Source: Bacteroidota bacterium
Lineage (GTDB): Bacteria; Bacteroidota; Bacteroidia; B-17B0; Aurantibacillaceae
Assembly: GCA_963169355.1 (NCBI GenBank)
Contig: CAUJCR010000001.1
Coordinates: 62,001 to 126,000, forward strand
Direction: 5' to 3'
DNA: 64,000 nucleotides
The position numbers and the translations under genes are program-made. Below, piece by piece: positions 9,756 to 20,000 of the stretch. Numbering within the stretch: position 1 is the stretch's first letter; every line of letters begins with the position of its first letter. The notes below the pieces were generated by a model that had not been told where the DNA came from, searched no databases, and worked only from the letters and a program-made list of their open reading frames with translations.

Positions 9756-9778
9756 GTTGCAAATTTAACGAACTTCGC

Positions 9779-10231
9779 TCACTCTCCTCTCAATTTATCC
9801 AACAAATCATTTAAGGTATTAATTTCGGAAGTGCTGAGTGTGGTAAATAATTGTTTGGCAGCATCGTCCATAACATCTAAGCTGGATAACAAGGCTAACC
9901 CTTTTTTGGTAATTAGCACATCTACATTTCTTCTATCCTCAGCGCTTTGCTTTCTTTGTAAAAAACCTTTGTTATACAATTTATCTACAATTCTAGAAGT
10001 ATCGCTCATTTTATCCAACATCCGCTCTTTTATTAATTTAATGTTACAGGGCTTAGGATATTGTCCTCTTAAAATTCGTAACACATTATATTGTTGCATG
10101 GTTACATCAGCCTGTTTAAATAAACTTTCATTTTTAGCATTAAGCCAGTTATTGGTATAATGAATGTTTAACATTAATTTTTGCTCAATGCTCTTAAATT
10201 TTTTTTGCTGTATTTCTTTTTCTAATTTCAC
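9779..10231 (-). CDS. MarR-family transcriptional regulator
   Basis: 150 residues with a central winged helix: a recognition-helix region around NIKLIKERMLDKMSDTSRIVDKLYNKG (residues about 65-90), then the wing RKQSAEDRRNVDV with the conserved D-x-R. MarR proteins bind palindromes as dimers and are usually released by small phenolic or lipophilic ligands. It lies directly downstream of yceI, separated by a terminator, and the yceI promoter holds two palindromic boxes that make it the natural candidate operator. A MarR next to a YceI gene is a common Bacteroidota pairing; the regulation itself is inferred. Confidence 0.88.
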   Translation of the reverse strand: MKLEKEIQQKKFKSIEQKLMLNIHYTNNWLNAKNESLFKQADVTMQQYNVLRILRGQYPKPCNIKLIKERMLDKMSDTSRIVDKLYNKGFLQRKQSAEDRRNVDVLITKKGLALLSSLDVMDDAAKQLFTTLSTSEINTLNDLLDKLRGE

Positions 10232-10247
10232 GGCATTACAATATTAT

Positions 10248-10280
10248 AAAAAAGTCCTGCTCATTCAAGCAGGACTTTTT
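10248..10280 (-). terminator. Rho-independent terminator between yceI and marR
   Basis: AAAAAGTCCTGCT, a 5-nt loop, then AGCAGGACTTTTT form a stem of about 13 bp with T/A runs on both sides, so it could act in either direction. It follows yceI by 16 bp and lies 16 bp before the marR ATG, which implies marR is expressed by readthrough or from a promoter inside this short gap. Confidence 0.85.
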
Positions 10281-10296
10281 ATTTTTAGTTGACAGC

Positions 10297-10890
10297 TTAT
10301 TTGGCTTTGGTCATCTCTACAATAATATCTAATCTTACCTCATCACTTACTGCTACTCCACCAGCTTCGAGTGCAGCATTCCAAGTTAAGCCATAATCTT
10401 TTCTGTTTAACTTACCAGTTACTTTAAACGCATAACGTTCCATACCATACGGATCTTTTACAACCTTTGAAGCTCCAATTGCTGTAAGCGTAACTGGCTT
10501 TGTAACTCCATGCACAGTTAAATCGCCTACTAACGTGTAAGTACCTTTAATTTTACCTGGTTTCATTGATTTACTTACGAATGTAATTTCAGGATATTTA
10601 GCTACATCAAAAAAATCAGGACTTTTTAAATGTCCATCTCTTTTTTCGTCATCTGTATTAATGCTTGACGCATCTACTGTAAACTCAATTTTAGCATCTG
10701 TAAAATCTAAATCAGATTTTGAAGAAACTGTTCCTTTATACACTTTAAATTTCCCTTCGGTTTCACTTACCATCATGTGAGTAACTGCAAAACCTAATTT
10801 ACTGTGTGAGGCATCAATATTCCAATTTACTTGTGCCTTTGCGCCCACCGAAAAAGCGATGATTGCCGCTAATGTTTTAATTGATTTCAT
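10297..10890 (-). CDS. YceI-family periplasmic lipid-binding protein
   Basis: The start is set at the ATG at 10890, giving 197 residues with a clean signal peptide (MKSIK, a hydrophobic core, GAKAQ cleavage region near residue 20). An in-frame upstream start 36 bp earlier would put charged residues before the signal. The mature protein is a lipocalin-like YceI domain, with WNIDASHSKLGF at its start and the DFFDVAKYPEITF motif (about 96-108). Family members bind isoprenoid or other amphiphiles in the periplasm. Expression is probably controlled by the neighbouring MarR through boxes in the promoter, and a terminator follows. Confidence 0.9.
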   Translation of the reverse strand: MKSIKTLAAIIAFSVGAKAQVNWNIDASHSKLGFAVTHMMVSETEGKFKVYKGTVSSKSDLDFTDAKIEFTVDASSINTDDEKRDGHLKSPDFFDVAKYPEITFVSKSMKPGKIKGTYTLVGDLTVHGVTKPVTLTAIGASKVVKDPYGMERYAFKVTGKLNRKDYGLTWNAALEAGGVAVSDEVRLDIIVEMTKAK

Positions 10891-10923
10891 AAAAATTGTT
10901 TTTGTTAATTTGTTTTTCGAGTA

Positions 10924-10957
10924 CAAATATATGTTATAACATTTAATGTTACAACAT
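10924..10957 (-). promoter_or_regulatory. yceI promoter with twin palindromic MarR-type operator
   Basis: On the minus strand TTG (10954-10952) lies 20 bp before TATATTTG (10931-10924), a Bacteroidota sigma-A promoter. Two similar boxes, ATGTTATAACAT (10931-10942, a perfect palindrome) and ATGTTACAACAT (10946-10957), sit 15 bp apart and fill the space between the -33 and -7 elements. A repressor bound there would block RNA polymerase. Assignment to the MarR product encoded downstream is inference. Confidence 0.6.
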
Positions 10958-11327
10958 ATAATTAAGAAATTTTGTTAAAATGAAAATGGAGCGACATTTA
11001 AAAAGAATTGCCTGCGATAGTTTGTTTGTAGAGATTAAATATCATTTATACTGTGGAGTCCACTACTTCACCCTAGCCGCACGGTCAAAAATCTTAATCG
11101 TAACCCTCCCATAATTAGGACTAGTTGTAAATATACGAAGTCTAGTGTGTATGTATTCAATCGAAAGTCTACTTTTAAACTGTCCTATTTTTTTAGAGGG
11201 TTACGCATCAATATAATTAAAGCATTGTGGATATTGAGCAACTATTATTTTATGTAATAGCAGAGTAACAATGACTATGTATTTTTTAAACTTCATTTTT
11301 TATTGAATTTTACAAAAGTAAAATTTC
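10958..11327. other. Gene-free stretch with a possible decayed coding remnant
   Basis: No convincing gene. On the minus strand a 40-codon frame (about 11067-11188) ends in PNYGRVTIKIFDRAARVK, which faintly resembles the PN-x-G-x-V-T-I-x-I-F-D-x-x-G-R-V start of T9SS sorting domains and may be a relic. A perfect 10-bp inverted repeat (CGTAACCCTC at 11099-11108, GAGGGTTACG at 11196-11205) spans 107 bp. Both signals are weak. Confidence 0.3.
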
Positions 11328-12044
11328 TTATTGAGTTTGAAATTGTTTTACAAGCTCACACCACACTGTGTCATTTAAGTTAGGCAAACAGGTGAGTTTT
11401 ATTTTTTCTTGTTTTACTGGATGTATAAATTCTGTTTGATACGAATGTAAGTGAATGAATGGAGTTGAATTTGAGCGCTCAAAGCCATATTTTAAATCGC
11501 CTTTTATTGGACAACCTATAGCAGCTAGCTGTGCTCTAATTTGATGATGTCTTCCTGTGTGAAGCTGTATCTCGAGCAAATGATAATTAGCAATAGAGGC
11601 TTTAAGCGTATAGCTTAACTCTGCTTTTAAAGCACCTTGACGCTCAGTAGCAAAGGCTTTTGAGGTATTATTTTTTTCGTTTTTAATTAAGTAATGTATA
11701 AGTCTGTCTGATTGTTTGGGTGGTTTATTTTTCACAACAGCCCAGTAAGTTTTCTGAATGGTTTTCTCTCTAAATAGGTCATTCATACGCGATAAAGCCT
11801 TGCTGGTTTTGGCAAATATCACAATACCTGAAACGGGTCTGTCTAATCTATGGCATACACCACAAAACACATTTCCAGGTTTCTGATCTCTTACTTTTAT
11901 GTAGTTTTTTACTTTTTCTGAAAGAGGAACATCGCCTGTTTTATCACCTTGAACAATTTCGGAAGGTCTTTTATTAATTACAATTAAATGATTGTCCTCA
12001 AAAATAATTTGATTAGCGTCAATAAGTTCAGGTGCTTGGGGCAT
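11328..12044 (-). CDS. RluA-family pseudouridine synthase
   Basis: 238 residues with the family signature HRLDRPVSGIVIFAKT (about 88-103), in which the Asp is the catalytic nucleophile. LEIQLHTGRHHQIRAQLA (about 174-191) is the second family motif. There is no S4 RNA-binding domain at the N-terminus, so it is a short form of the RluA/RluC/RluD group. It isomerises specific uridines in rRNA or tRNA; the target cannot be assigned. It is the last gene of a minus-strand run starting with folK, 7 bp after the OmpA-like gene. Confidence 0.9.
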   Translation of the reverse strand: MPQAPELIDANQIIFEDNHLIVINKRPSEIVQGDKTGDVPLSEKVKNYIKVRDQKPGNVFCGVCHRLDRPVSGIVIFAKTSKALSRMNDLFREKTIQKTYWAVVKNKPPKQSDRLIHYLIKNEKNNTSKAFATERQGALKAELSYTLKASIANYHLLEIQLHTGRHHQIRAQLAAIGCPIKGDLKYGFERSNSTPFIHLHSYQTEFIHPVKQEKIKLTCLPNLNDTVWCELVKQFQTQ

Positions 12045-12051
12045 GTATAAA

Positions 12052-14010
12052 TTATTTAAAAATCAACTTAAACTCTAAGCGACGATTCATAGCGTGTTCA
12101 TCATCACTACATATTACATCGTTTCCGCAGTTGTTGAGTAGTTTAGATTCTCCATACCCTTTGGCGATAATACGACTACCATCTATTCCTTTTGAAATAA
12201 TGTAATTTTTAGCTGAGTTTGCACGGCGCTCGCTAAGTATTAAGTTGTAAGAATCACTTCCTTTACTATCGGAGTGTGCACTGAGTTCAATAGATAATTG
12301 CTCGTTATTTTTAAGTGCTAAAACTACTTTATCTAATGTAAGTTGAGATTGAGGTTGTAAATCAGCCTTATTAAATTCAAATAAAATGTTTTCCATAATA
12401 GTGGTGTTACTTTGTTTTGTAACATCTTTACCAGCTTGTTTTTCAACTAAAGAAAGCCAAGGATCTTCCACATATATATCCGCTAATTTACTAAACTCTG
12501 TTTTTATAGGTTTATATTGAAATTTTTTGCCTTTAATAAGCGACACAAGTTTTATTAAATTATCACTATTATCAAAAACCATAATATTATTAAAAGACTC
12601 TAAAATACTTTTTTCATTGTTGATGGTTAGTAAAACCTGTTTAGTATATGGCAAATGTTTAAAGCTAAAATCGCCTTCTTTGTTGGTAGTTGCCGAATCA
12701 ATGGTTTGAAATTTCTCATTTAGCAATAACACTTTCATATCACTAAGTGGGTTATTTTTATTATTGCCATATAGCCGTCCTGTAAAATTCATTTTCAGTT
12801 CGCTTTCATCAACTAATAATTCGTTAAAGTTTTCATCGCTTACAGCTAAAAATTTATAGATAAATTTTTTATTCGCTACCGAATCTAATCTTCTAATAAA
12901 CTTATCCTTTAGGCTATATAAATTCATAATAAAGTTTAACTCAGCATCGGCACTATCGTAGGCAATACGATATTCATAGCCAGGAACAATATTTTTAAAA
13001 TAAAATATACCTAATGAATTAGTCTTAGCCTTTTGAATAACGGTGTTTTTATCATTTAAAAGATATACGGTTTTATTGGCACCAATCTTCTTTTCTGTAT
13101 CATTAGTGGCAATTAATTTTGCCGAAATAAAATAACTGTACTCGTTATTTTCTAATTTATCTGATAATTGATTTTTTATATTTTTAAAAATATAATTAAA
13201 GTTAGGGTCAAATAATACTGATTCAATAGCTTCTCCATCTGCCGTTGATAATAAAATTTTTTGATTTGTTGGATTTTCATTCTGCGGCACAATCACTTCA
13301 AGTGTTTCAAAATTATCAGAGGCTACATTTTTAAAAACAAACTTACCCTGATTACTTGTTTGCACTTTGGCTACTACCTCGCCTTTTTTATTTTTAATAA
13401 CTACGGTTTTATTTCTAATTGGTGTTTTTTTATCGTTATCAAGATGTAGCTTACCTGCTAATTGCAAGTATTCCTTAATTTTTTCAGTTGTTAATATTGG
13501 CGCCGTTGTGTCTTTAATAGGTTCAGGTTTTTTGATATAAACTTTTTGTAAAAAAGTGTTCATGTAAATTGTGTCATCTACAAATTTAGAGTTACCATCA
13601 AATCGAACTTGATGAAAAGGATTGCTAAATTGGGTAGAATCTACCTTAGTTGCATCTAATGTAAAAAATGGAATGTCTAATGCGTAGGTAATTTTATAAT
13701 GTCTCTTAGCTTCAGGTATGCCATTGGCATGAACTCTAATAAACATTTTTTGTGTTCTTGCATTACTAAAATAAATGTCATACGTTTTTCCGAATGGTAG
13801 TACGGCTTTAAAACTGTTTTCTTCCTTTGTATTAAATTCTTTAATAACTTTAGAGTTTGCAACTATTTTAATAGTGGTATTAGTTAATGGTTTTTGCTGA
13901 TAATAGTTTTTTCCTTCAAAGGTTAAATGCCCATCGTAAACCTGTGCAATTATTTGTGTAATACAACTAATGAATAAAAAAATAAATAACAGTCGTTTTA
14001 AAATCATCAT
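12052..14010 (-). CDS. OmpA-family protein with carboxypeptidase-regulatory-like repeats
   Basis: 652 residues with an N-terminal signal (hydrophobic 4-22). Several beta-sandwich repeats of the CarboxypepD_reg type follow, each with a VLLNE/VYLLNDK strand and a G-x-F-x-F-K-x-x-x-P/A/V turn (GKFVFKNVA, GIFYFKNIV, GDFSFKHLP). The C-terminal OmpA domain (about 535-650) includes LSAHSDSKGSDSYN and LSERRA, with conserved Asp and Arg that bind peptidoglycan. It should tether the outer membrane to the cell wall. This layout is shared with gliding/T9SS-associated OmpA proteins, but the start lacks the PorE-type TPR region. The gene sits 15 bp after the kinase gene and 7 bp before rluA. Confidence 0.85.
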   Translation of the reverse strand: MMILKRLLFIFLFISCITQIIAQVYDGHLTFEGKNYYQQKPLTNTTIKIVANSKVIKEFNTKEENSFKAVLPFGKTYDIYFSNARTQKMFIRVHANGIPEAKRHYKITYALDIPFFTLDATKVDSTQFSNPFHQVRFDGNSKFVDDTIYMNTFLQKVYIKKPEPIKDTTAPILTTEKIKEYLQLAGKLHLDNDKKTPIRNKTVVIKNKKGEVVAKVQTSNQGKFVFKNVASDNFETLEVIVPQNENPTNQKILLSTADGEAIESVLFDPNFNYIFKNIKNQLSDKLENNEYSYFISAKLIATNDTEKKIGANKTVYLLNDKNTVIQKAKTNSLGIFYFKNIVPGYEYRIAYDSADAELNFIMNLYSLKDKFIRRLDSVANKKFIYKFLAVSDENFNELLVDESELKMNFTGRLYGNNKNNPLSDMKVLLLNEKFQTIDSATTNKEGDFSFKHLPYTKQVLLTINNEKSILESFNNIMVFDNSDNLIKLVSLIKGKKFQYKPIKTEFSKLADIYVEDPWLSLVEKQAGKDVTKQSNTTIMENILFEFNKADLQPQSQLTLDKVVLALKNNEQLSIELSAHSDSKGSDSYNLILSERRANSAKNYIISKGIDGSRIIAKGYGESKLLNNCGNDVICSDDEHAMNRRLEFKLIFK

Positions 14011-14025
14011 ACGTAAATATAATTA

Positions 14026-14625
14026 TTATTTTAAATTTTCAATTACTTGTTCAATTTCTTTGTAATAAGTTTTAAGAGTAGCCGGGTTATAGTTCTTTAT
14101 ATTTAGTACTAATATAGTTGTTTTTAATTTATGTTTATGAATATAATATTCATCAAGCACAAGATTTAACTTTTCAAGATATACTTTTGGCAAATTTTGT
14201 TCCATCTTACGACCTCTTTTGGCTATATTTTGTTGTAATTGCTTGGTAGAGGTAGTTAGATAAACAACTAAATTTGGAGTAGGTAATGTATCTAATATAG
14301 ATTTAAAGTGTTTCTTAAAAAAAGTGTAATCATTTTTCGAAAGATTAACTTTAGCAAAACAAATACATTTATCAAAATGGTAATCACTAATAATTAACTG
14401 GTTGTTTTTGTAATTATTAAAAAAAGTGGTGAGTTGCTTGTGTCTTTCAATTAAAAAAGAATATTCAGTTGGAAAGGCATATTTCTTTTGGTCTTTATAA
14501 AAAAGTGGTAGCAAAGCATTTTCTTCAAATTGTTCGGGTAAAAATGTAGCCCTTAACTGTTTAGCTAATGCTTTAGCTAATGTGGTTTTTCCTGAACCAA
14601 TATTACCTTCAATACAAATAAACAT
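14026..14625 (-). CDS. Deoxynucleoside kinase
   Basis: 199 residues with the P-loop GNIGSGKTT at residues 7-15. The lid region is RGRKMEQ (about 137-143), and there is a SDYHFDKC segment (about 100-107) in the position of the family's D/E-R-S motif. It phosphorylates deoxynucleosides in the salvage pathway; substrate preference (dA/dG or dC/dT) cannot be read off. It lies 1 bp downstream of folK, a gene order commonly seen in Bacteroidota, so the pair is probably one transcript. Confidence 0.87.
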   Translation of the reverse strand: MFICIEGNIGSGKTTLAKALAKQLRATFLPEQFEENALLPLFYKDQKKYAFPTEYSFLIERHKQLTTFFNNYKNNQLIISDYHFDKCICFAKVNLSKNDYTFFKKHFKSILDTLPTPNLVVYLTTSTKQLQQNIAKRGRKMEQNLPKVYLEKLNLVLDEYYIHKHKLKTTILVLNIKNYNPATLKTYYKEIEQVIENLK

Positions 14626-14626
14626 A

Positions 14627-15118
14627 TTATGATGGATATAAAATGACGTTAAGTGAATCAGTACACTCTTGCAATAAAGTTATCATTTTTTTGTTGAGTA
14701 TAGGATGTATATAATCTGAATTAACATCTTGCATGGGTATTAACACAAATTTACGAAGATGCATTCGCGGATGCGGAATGGTTAATTCTGGTGTACTTAT
14801 AACCGATTGATTATAGAATAAAATATCAATATCTATTGTTCGCGCCTCGTAGGCTTGGGTGTTGCTTCGAGTTCTGCCTAATGTTTCTTCAATTTGAAGT
14901 AATTTGACTATTAATTCATCTGGCTTTAAAAGAGTTTGTACTTCCACCACCATATTTAAGTAAGGTTGTTGTTGAGCTACACCCCAAGCTTCTGTTTCAT
15001 ATACCCTCGATTTTTTTAACACATTCCCAATTTTATGTGTTATATGTTCTAAAGCCTGATTTATATGCTCTAATCTATGGCCAATATTACCGCCCAAACA
15101 TAAATATACTACGTTCAT
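14627..15118 (-). CDS. folK: 2-amino-4-hydroxy-6-hydroxymethyldihydropteridine pyrophosphokinase
   Basis: 163 residues, the usual length. The start LCLGGNIGHRLEHI is the pterin-binding N-terminus, with WGVAQQQPYLNMVVEV (about 45-60). The HPPK signature is RTIDIDILFYNQ (about 92-103), which holds the two magnesium-binding Asp residues, followed by IPHPRMHLRKFVL. It transfers pyrophosphate from ATP to the pterin alcohol in folate synthesis. It is the first gene of the folK, kinase, ompA and rluA run and is divergent from sppA, with 107 bp between them for both promoters. Confidence 0.95.
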   Translation of the reverse strand: MNVVYLCLGGNIGHRLEHINQALEHITHKIGNVLKKSRVYETEAWGVAQQQPYLNMVVEVQTLLKPDELIVKLLQIEETLGRTRSNTQAYEARTIDIDILFYNQSVISTPELTIPHPRMHLRKFVLIPMQDVNSDYIHPILNKKMITLLQECTDSLNVILYPS

Positions 15119-15225
15119 ATAATTATTGATAAATGTAAGATAAAGTAAGCTAACTTTAGGCTTAAAATTATTAACTTATTTGTAAGGAATAATAAAAATT
15201 ATTTATTTAAAATTTTAAAGGGTAT

Positions 15226-17001
15226 ATGAAACAGTTTTTTGGTGCATTTTTCGGATCATGTTTAGGAATCTTAATTACTGGTATAGTAATTACAGCTATT
15301 GTTATTGCCTCGGTGGCTAGTATGGTAACAGATGCGGTTAAATTTTCGGATGGTAAGGCTTACACACCAAAAGAAAACTCCATACTTAAATTAAGTTTAG
15401 ACAACGAAATTAAGGAACGTGGTGTTAAAAATCCATTTGGCGAGGTTGATTTAGGTCCATTTATACCTAAGCAAGCCATTGGACTTGACCAACTTTTAGC
15501 CGCTGTTAAAAAGGCTAAAGACGATAAAAATATAAAAGGAATTTACCTTGATATAAGTAACCCAGTTGCAGGTTTTGCTACGCTAGAAGAAGTGCGTAAT
15601 GCACTGATTGATTTTAAAAAATCTAAAAAATTTATTGTAGCCTACTCAGAGGTTTTATCGCAAAAGGCTTATTATGTAGCAAGTGTATCCGATAAGGTTT
15701 ATGTAAATCCTGAGGGAGGCATGGAGCTCAAAGGTTTAAGCACTCAAATGATGTTTTTTAAGAAAATGCTTGAAAAATTAGACATGGAAGTTCAAATTTT
15801 TAGACATGGTAAATTTAAAAGTGCGATTGAACCATTTATGCTAGATAAAATGAGCGAAGCTAATCGCTTACAAACAAAAACTTACTTAGGTTCATTATGG
15901 AATCACATGACAGAGGGCATAAGTAGCGCACGTGGCTTAACACCAGAATACTTAAATAATATCGCCGATAGCCTTTTATTAAGAACACCAAACGATGCCG
16001 TGAAATATAAATTAATAGATGATGTGATGTACGAGGATGAAGTTTTTAGTAACATCAAAAAAACAATAAAAGTAAAAGAAACAGATAAGGTAAATTTAGT
16101 TGCCCTGTCGGATTATGTAAAAAGTATTACAAATACAAAAGTTACAAAAGATAAGATTGCAGTAATTTATGCAGTTGGTGAAATAGAAAGTGGAGAGGGC
16201 GACGATGATAAAATAGGAAGCATTAGAATTGCTAAAGCAATTAAAGATGCTAGATTAGATGAAAATGTAAAGGCAATTGTATTACGTGTCAATTCTCCGG
16301 GCGGAAGCGCCTTGGCTAGTGATGTAATTTGGAGAGAAACCGTTTTAGCAAAAAAAGTAAAACCATTTATTGTATCAATGGGAGACGTGGCGGCAAGTGG
16401 TGGTTATTACATTAGTTGTGCCGCCGATAGAATTTTTGCACAACCTAATACTATTACAGGCTCAATAGGTGTATTTGGTTTAATTCCAAACGCACAAAAG
16501 GCACTATCCGAAAAATTAGGCATTACAATAGATACTGTAAATACAAATAAACATAGCGACGTAGGCACAATCTTACGAAAAGCATCTACTGAGGAATATA
16601 ATTACATTCAACAAAGTGTAGAACACGTATATGATGTATTTACTAAAAAAGTGGCTGAAGGAAGAAAAACAACACAAGCAGCTGTGGATAGTGTAGGACA
16701 AGGCAGAGTATGGAGTGGCGCCGATGCTATTAAAATTAATTTAGTAGATGAATTAGGAGGAATTAATGAAGCTATTGCTTATGCAGCAAAACAAGCTAAG
16801 TTAAGTGAATATAAAATACAAAGTTTACCTAAACAAAAAGACCCGATTGAAGAATTATTAGGTAATACCAAAGAAGAAATTGGAACAAGAGTGATGCAAG
16901 AAAACTTAGGAATTCAATATCAATACTTAAAACAAGTAAAAAATGTTTTAATGTTAAAAGGAGTACAAGCTCGATTACCTTATGAAATGGTAATTGAATA
17001 G
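15226..17001 (+). CDS. sppA: Signal peptide peptidase SppA, 67K type
   Basis: 591 residues with an N-terminal membrane anchor (about 8-34) and two tandem S49 peptidase domains. The catalytic dyad is split between them, as in E. coli: Lys157 in SVSDKVYV and Ser391 in AASGGYYIS. RVNSPGG (about 354-360) supplies the oxyanion region. It faces the periplasm and degrades signal peptides left in the membrane after secretion. It is divergent from folK and probably a single-gene unit, because a promoter-like sequence precedes the next gene. Confidence 0.93.
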   Translation: MKQFFGAFFGSCLGILITGIVITAIVIASVASMVTDAVKFSDGKAYTPKENSILKLSLDNEIKERGVKNPFGEVDLGPFIPKQAIGLDQLLAAVKKAKDDKNIKGIYLDISNPVAGFATLEEVRNALIDFKKSKKFIVAYSEVLSQKAYYVASVSDKVYVNPEGGMELKGLSTQMMFFKKMLEKLDMEVQIFRHGKFKSAIEPFMLDKMSEANRLQTKTYLGSLWNHMTEGISSARGLTPEYLNNIADSLLLRTPNDAVKYKLIDDVMYEDEVFSNIKKTIKVKETDKVNLVALSDYVKSITNTKVTKDKIAVIYAVGEIESGEGDDDKIGSIRIAKAIKDARLDENVKAIVLRVNSPGGSALASDVIWRETVLAKKVKPFIVSMGDVAASGGYYISCAADRIFAQPNTITGSIGVFGLIPNAQKALSEKLGITIDTVNTNKHSDVGTILRKASTEEYNYIQQSVEHVYDVFTKKVAEGRKTTQAAVDSVGQGRVWSGADAIKINLVDELGGINEAIAYAAKQAKLSEYKIQSLPKQKDPIEELLGNTKEEIGTRVMQENLGIQYQYLKQVKNVLMLKGVQARLPYEMVIE

Positions 17002-17026
17002 GAATATCATTGAGTTGCTACTTTTG
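16994..17026 (+). promoter_or_regulatory. Candidate promoter of the M1 peptidase gene
   Basis: TTG (16994-16996) and TACTTTTG (17019-17026) are 22 bp apart, matching the Bacteroidota consensus. The first element overlaps the sppA stop region. Transcription would start about 60 nt before the ATG at 17095. Confidence 0.4.
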
Positions 17027-17094
17027 TAAGATTACTGTATAAATCCATAAGAATTTCATTTTTAATCCCTATCTTTAAGGGTTAAAATAGCCTT

Positions 17095-20000
17095 ATGAAG
17101 TATTTTATATTTTTTATCTGCATGGTGTTTTCTGTAGAGGCATTGTACTCTCAGAATGAATATATAGATTACCGTTCTCAAACTAATCCGTTATACTGGA
17201 AAAACAGAAAGCCTTTTGCTGATTACTGGCAACAAGATGTGCATTATAACATCAAAGCCAATTTAAACGACTCAACCGATATCATCACAGGTTACGAGGA
17301 ACTAACCTATTGGAATAATTCGCCAAAACCATTGTATTATGTTTATTTTCATTTATACAGCAATGCCCAAACTAAAGATTCTTATTTAGCAGATTTATAT
17401 AAGAACAATAACTATCATTTAAAATTTGGGAAATACCGTCAGCAGGGATATGGCACAAATGTTGAAAAAATAAAATCGGGAAACGAAGAGCTTAAAACAG
17501 AATTAGATAATACCATCTTAAAAGTATATCTATCAAAACCTCTTATGCCAGGCGAATCGGTAACGTTTCAAATAGATTTTAAAACCTACTTTGATAAAGA
17601 AGTGATAAGAAATCGTATGAAATTATTTGATGCCTTTGGTAACAAGCATTATGATGTCGTGCATTGGTATCCTCGCTTAGCAGTGTTTGATAGAAAATTT
17701 GGTTGGAATACCGATCAACACATGGATCATGAGTTTTATGGCGATTTTGGTTCTTTTCATGTTGAGTTTACTTTACCTAATCATTATGTACTTGATGCAA
17801 CAGGTGTTTTGCAAAACGAGAAAGAGGTTTTACCAGATACATTAAGAGCCAAACTAGACATAAGAAACTTTGCAAAAAAACCTTGGAACTCCCCTCCTAG
17901 CACCATTATTAAAAGAGATGGCACAACTAAAACTTGGATTTTTTCTGCTATGAATGTGCACGATTTTGCTCTTACTGCCGATCCTACTTATCGCATTGGA
18001 GAGTATAAATGGAACGATGTACGTTGCATTGCCTTAGTTCAGGAACCACATTGTATTGGCTGGCAAAATGCACCAATTTATATTGCCAAAGTTTTAGAAG
18101 TCAATAGCTATAATATTGGTATGTATCATTACCCCAAAATGATTTGTGCCGATGCACAAGACGGTATGGAATATCCAATGCTAACTTTAGACGGTGGCTA
18201 CGATCCAGAATATAGAAGCTTATTAATACATGAGATGACGCATAACTGGTTTATGGGAATGGTAGGAAGTAACGAAAATTATAGAGCTTTCTTAGACGAA
18301 GGATTTACTCAGTTTTATACAGCAGACACTTATCAATTTATTGATGGTCCAAATTTAATTTCTCAACCTTCAAAAAGTAAATATGTACAACGCTTTACAG
18401 AACAGAATAGAATTTTAGACAATCAAGTTTATAATGGTTATATGACTTCTACTATTGCTAGAGGCGAAGAAGTAACCTTAAATACGCATAGTGATGATTT
18501 TAATGGAGCCATTCGTCATGGCGGCGGATACGGTGCTGTGTATTACAAAACAGCTACCATGCTTAAAAATTTAGAGTATGTATTGGGTAGAGCTTTGTTT
18601 GATAAATGTATGCAGCATTATTTTAATCAATGGAAATTTGCGCATCCTTACCCCGAAGATTTTAGAAACTCTATTATTCAGTATTCGGGTATTGATTTGA
18701 ATTGGTTTTTTGATCAATGGCTCGAAACCACTAAAAAAATTGATTATAAAATTGGTAGAATTAAAAAAGGAAAACAGAAAGGTGAATACCTTATCAAGTT
18801 TAAACGCAAAGGCGATATGCAAATGCCTATTGATTTTGCTGTGTTAGATAAAAATGATTCCGCTTATTTATATCATATTCCAAATACTTGGTTTGAGAAA
18901 CCAGTTCGTACCAATGTATTACCTCGTTGGATTGGTTGGGGAAAAGTAAAACCAACTTATGTAGCTAAAGTAAACTTAAATGCTAAACTTAAAAATGTTA
19001 TCATCGATCCTTCTCGTCGATTAGCGGATGTTGATATGACGAATAATATTAAAAAGCATCGCTTTAATATCACCTTCGACTCTAAAGTATATAATCCAAT
19101 GGATTGGAAAAAATATGAATTCAAAGCGCGTCCTAGCTTATGGTATAATGGCTATGATGGTATTAAAATTGGCGCTCATCTTAATGGTGGCTATATGAAT
19201 ACTAAAAATGTATTTGATGTAACGGCTTGGTTCAGTACTGGTTTTGGGCAAGCTTATTTAGATAGCACAGTAAGAAAAAACAGCTATAATATTTTCTCAT
19301 TTATTTTAAACTATCGTACCTCAACCGCAAAATTTATAAAGAAGTCGAATATATATACAACCTTAAAATCAGTTGATGGTTTGGAAAGCGGATTAATAGG
19401 ATTTGAGAAAAAAAGTAATAATGATAGAAGCAGAATCTACATTCAGTACAAAGCCATGTTAAGAGACTTGCCTAATGATTTAAACTATTTAATAAACAAA
19501 TACGAATGGCAAATTCAAAAACTAAACAGCTACTTGAATGTTGGCATCGAACATAATTATAATTACAAAAGAGGCACAGGTTTTATGAACTTAAATGTAC
19601 GCTCTAGCGCACTCACTCAAGATTACGATTACTCCTCTATACAATATACTGCCGTTAATAAAAACAATCTTGGAAAAATAAATATCAATACTCGTGTTTT
19701 TGGTCAGTTAGGTTTTGGAACCAAGTTAGCTAATGAATCGATGTTGTATGCAGCAGGAGCAAATAACGAAGATTTAATGGATAATAAATATACTCGCTCT
19801 ATGGGTTTTATTCCACCAAGTTGGGGAGGTTATGGTGTTAAAACAAATCATTTTACTTCGGGTGGTGGATTAAACTTAAGAGGCTATACTGGTTACTTAT
19901 TAGTTTCGCAAGATGCAACAAATTATACAAGCTACAATTATAAAGGAATGACAGGCGCATCGGCTAATGTTGAAATAGAATTTGGCAAATTATTTAGTTT

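Noticed and set aside
11099-11205. 10-bp inverted repeat as a mobile element end
   Set aside because: Too short, no target duplication, no second copy in the window.
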